From an uncultured Chloroflexota bacterium (GTDB lineage: Bacteria; Chloroflexota; Limnocylindria; Limnocylindrales; CSP1-4): a stretch of 7,654 bases of DNA. Positions 6,498 through 7,654 of this stretch are shown here, piece by piece. Positions within the stretch are counted from its first letter, which is position 1. Each line of letters starts with the position of its first letter. The notes under the pieces are model-generated. The model was not told where the DNA came from and ran no database searches. It saw only the letters and a program-made list of their open reading frames with translations. The position numbers and the translations under genes are program-made. The stretch covers positions 1-7,654 of the forward strand of contig CAIYQJ010000157.1 of the NCBI GenBank assembly GCA_903928275.1, in the 5' to 3' direction.

Positions 6498-6746
6498 TCA
6501 GTCGTAGAGACGCTCGAGCCGCCACGTGCCGTCCACGCGGTCGAGGTAGACGAGCGCGAGCCAGCGTGACCCAACGACCTTGAAGTAGTCGCGGGCGATC
6601 GGCCGGCCCCACCACGCCTCCTCGACGCGCCAGCGATTGCACACCTCGACCGGCTCGCGGCGCCCGCCCCATCGGATCGCGACGAGCGCGCCGTCCCCGT
6701 CGAGCTCCACCTCGATGGCCGGATGCTCGCGCATGAGCCGGGTCAC
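6498..6746 (-). CDS. DUF6504 family protein of the mutasome cassette
   Basis: This is a complete small protein of 82 residues. It matches the DUF6504 pattern from memory: a strand pair IEVELDGDGALVAIRWGGRR, then VEVCNRWRVEEAWW (about 33-46), YFKV, and a C-terminal WRLERLYD. Such proteins are commonly encoded next to imuB and dnaE2; their biochemical role is not established. Here the GTG start overlaps the imuB stop by 4 nt (GTGA, 6746-6743), and GGTGAT lies about 5 nt upstream as ribosome site, so translation is probably coupled to imuB. A second in-frame ATG at 6734 has no ribosome site. It converges on the small plus-strand ORF ending at 6399. The usual partner dnaE2 is 2.3 kb downstream on the same strand, beyond an opposing gene block. 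Confidence 0.82.
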   Translation of the reverse strand: MTRLMREHPAIEVELDGDGALVAIRWGGRREPVEVCNRWRVEEAWWGRPIARDYFKVVGSRWLALVYLDRVDGTWRLERLYD

Positions 6747-7654
6747 GGGACATCACCCGGGCGGGACCGCGGGCCGGGGCTGGGCGAGGCGCGCCGCCCC
6801 GGGCGGGAGTCCCCTCTCGCGGCAGGAGGGCCGGAGGCGCCGGTCGCGCCCGGCGGAGGCGTGCCGGGCGGAGGCGTGCCGGGCGGAGGCGCGCCGATCT
6901 CCGGCACGCCTGCCACAGGAGGACCCGAGGCACCGGCCGGATCCACCGGGACCCAACGCCATCGCCCCTCCGGGAGCGTGGCCTCCGCGTCGCGGAGCGC
7001 GACCCGGCCCACGACCCCATCCCCGGCGCGGATCGTGAGGCGCGCCAGCTGCCAGGCGAGGCGTGCCGACCGGTCCGCCTGCGGCGTGAAGAGCGAGAGC
7101 TGCCGGCCGGTCGCGGGGACGACCTCCGCGAGCTCGAGCCCCACCCGGGCCACCGGCGCGGTCGGCGGCGCAGCCTCGAGGCGAGCGAGGAGCAGGCGCT
7201 CGATGGCCTCCGCGTCCGCGGTGGGCTCCGGCAGCCGTTGCTCGACCACGATGTCCGGCAGCCCGGCGGCAGGGCCCGCCGCGAACGTGCGGTCGAGCTC
7301 CACCCGGACGATCGCGCTGCCGGCCCCCGCACCCCGGGCGGCGACCTGGGCCGCGAGCGCGCCGGCGAGGCGATGGAGGACGAAGCGGAGCGGCTCGATC
7401 CCCTCCGCGGGCGGGTCCAATGGAAGGGAGAGGGCGAGGCGACCGGGCGATCGGCGCGGGACGAAGCGGTCCGTCTCCTCCCCGTTCGCCCGGGCATGGA
7501 TCAGGCCCCCCTCCGCCACCCCGAAGCGCGCGACGAGCGCCGAGCGCGGGATCGCGGCCACCGCGCCCACGGTGGCGAGGCCGTAGCGCGACAGGCGCCC
7601 GCGGACGTCCGGGTCGCGGGAGAGCAGCCCCGCCGGCAGCGGCGCGAGGAAGGC
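6743..7654 (-). CDS. imuB: ImuB, Y-family DNA polymerase-like protein (C-terminal part, cut by window edge)
   Basis: Only the last 303 residues are inside the window; the frame runs open through the right edge, so the N-terminal palm and fingers are not visible. The visible part starts AFLAPLPAGLL, continues through a helix-hairpin-helix (GLATVGAVAAIPRSALVARFG, about 25-45 of the fragment, here split by the edge of my counting) and a little-finger-like region. It then reaches QLSLF at 185-189 (7102-7088), a canonical beta sliding-clamp binding motif. After RWRWVPVDPAG comes a Pro/Gly/Arg/Ser-rich tail of about 65 residues with a GTPPP repeat. In studied systems ImuB is catalytically dead and brings DnaE2 to the clamp. 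Whether this copy lacks the catalytic acidic residues cannot be judged here. A DinB-type polymerase is the alternative, but the coupled DUF6504 gene and nearby dnaE2 favour ImuB. Confidence 0.87.
   Translation of the reverse strand, partial: AFLAPLPAGLLSRDPDVRGRLSRYGLATVGAVAAIPRSALVARFGVAEGGLIHARANGEETDRFVPRRSPGRLALSLPLDPPAEGIEPLRFVLHRLAGALAAQVAARGAGAGSAIVRVELDRTFAAGPAAGLPDIVVEQRLPEPTADAEAIERLLLARLEAAPPTAPVARVGLELAEVVPATGRQLSLFTPQADRSARLAWQLARLTIRAGDGVVGRVALRDAEATLPEGRWRWVPVDPAGASGPPVAGVPEIGAPPPGTPPPGTPPPGATGASGPPAARGDSRPGRRASPSPGPRSRPGDVP
6851..6895. repeat. Three tandem 15-bp repeats inside imuB
   Basis: Copies at 6851-6865, 6866-6880 and 6881-6895 follow the unit GGGCGGAGGCGTGCC, with one mismatch in the first copy and one in the third. 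On the minus strand they encode the in-frame pentad GTPPP (one copy GAPPP) in the disordered tail of ImuB. Because 15 bp is a multiple of three, copy-number changes would lengthen or shorten the tail without breaking the frame. Confidence 0.85.

Noticed and set aside
6049..7497. Minus-strand open frame of 482 codons overlapping imuB, the DUF6504 gene and the lipoprotein
   Set aside because: It is Arg/Ser/Pro-rich, runs through the 22-bp repeats, and is out of frame with the ImuB clamp motif and the DUF6504 signature.

Overview
The window is very GC-rich (about 70% or more by eye). It comes from a bacterium with long GC-rich genes, many Pro/Ala/Arg/Gly-rich linkers and a LexA box of the GAAC-N4-GTTC class. 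That box class is used by Gram-positive bacteria and relatives. Together with the style of the secreted proteins it points to a high-GC Chloroflexota or Actinomycetota member. The phylum is inference; nothing here fixes it.

The backbone is an SOS mutagenesis (mutasome) cassette read on the minus strand. From the right edge it holds the C-terminal part of imuB (Y-family polymerase-like protein with a QLSLF clamp-binding motif, 6743-7654, cut by the window edge), then a DUF6504-type small protein coupled to it by a GTGA overlap (6498-6746). About 2.3 kb further left comes dnaE2/imuC (57-4163), the error-prone DNA polymerase III alpha subunit. dnaE2 has its own promoter: TTGACC, 17 nt, TATCAT, with a perfect inverted repeat AGAAC-GGAT-GTTCT inside the spacer. 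This is a textbook place for LexA repression. The promoter also shows that translation starts at 4163 rather than at the longer GTG at 4220.

Between the two halves of the cassette lies an opposing plus-strand block: a membrane-anchored GH18-family protein (4297-5637), a lipoprotein 4 nt downstream (5642-6208) and a probable 34-residue membrane peptide (6295-6399). This block diverges from dnaE2 across the LexA box and converges on the DUF6504 gene. A GC-rich hairpin and three 22-bp tandem repeats lie between the convergent stops.

ImuB, the DUF6504 protein and DnaE2 probably act together in damage-induced translesion synthesis, with ImuB supplying the sliding-clamp contact. The GH18 protein and lipoprotein look like a cell-envelope pair with no evident link to mutagenesis. 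The most unusual points are the split cassette, the tidy LexA/sigma70 promoter, and the large low-complexity insertions that make this DnaE2 (1368 aa) clearly longer than usual. I see no CRISPR array, tRNA, rRNA or insertion sequence, and no clearly new system.
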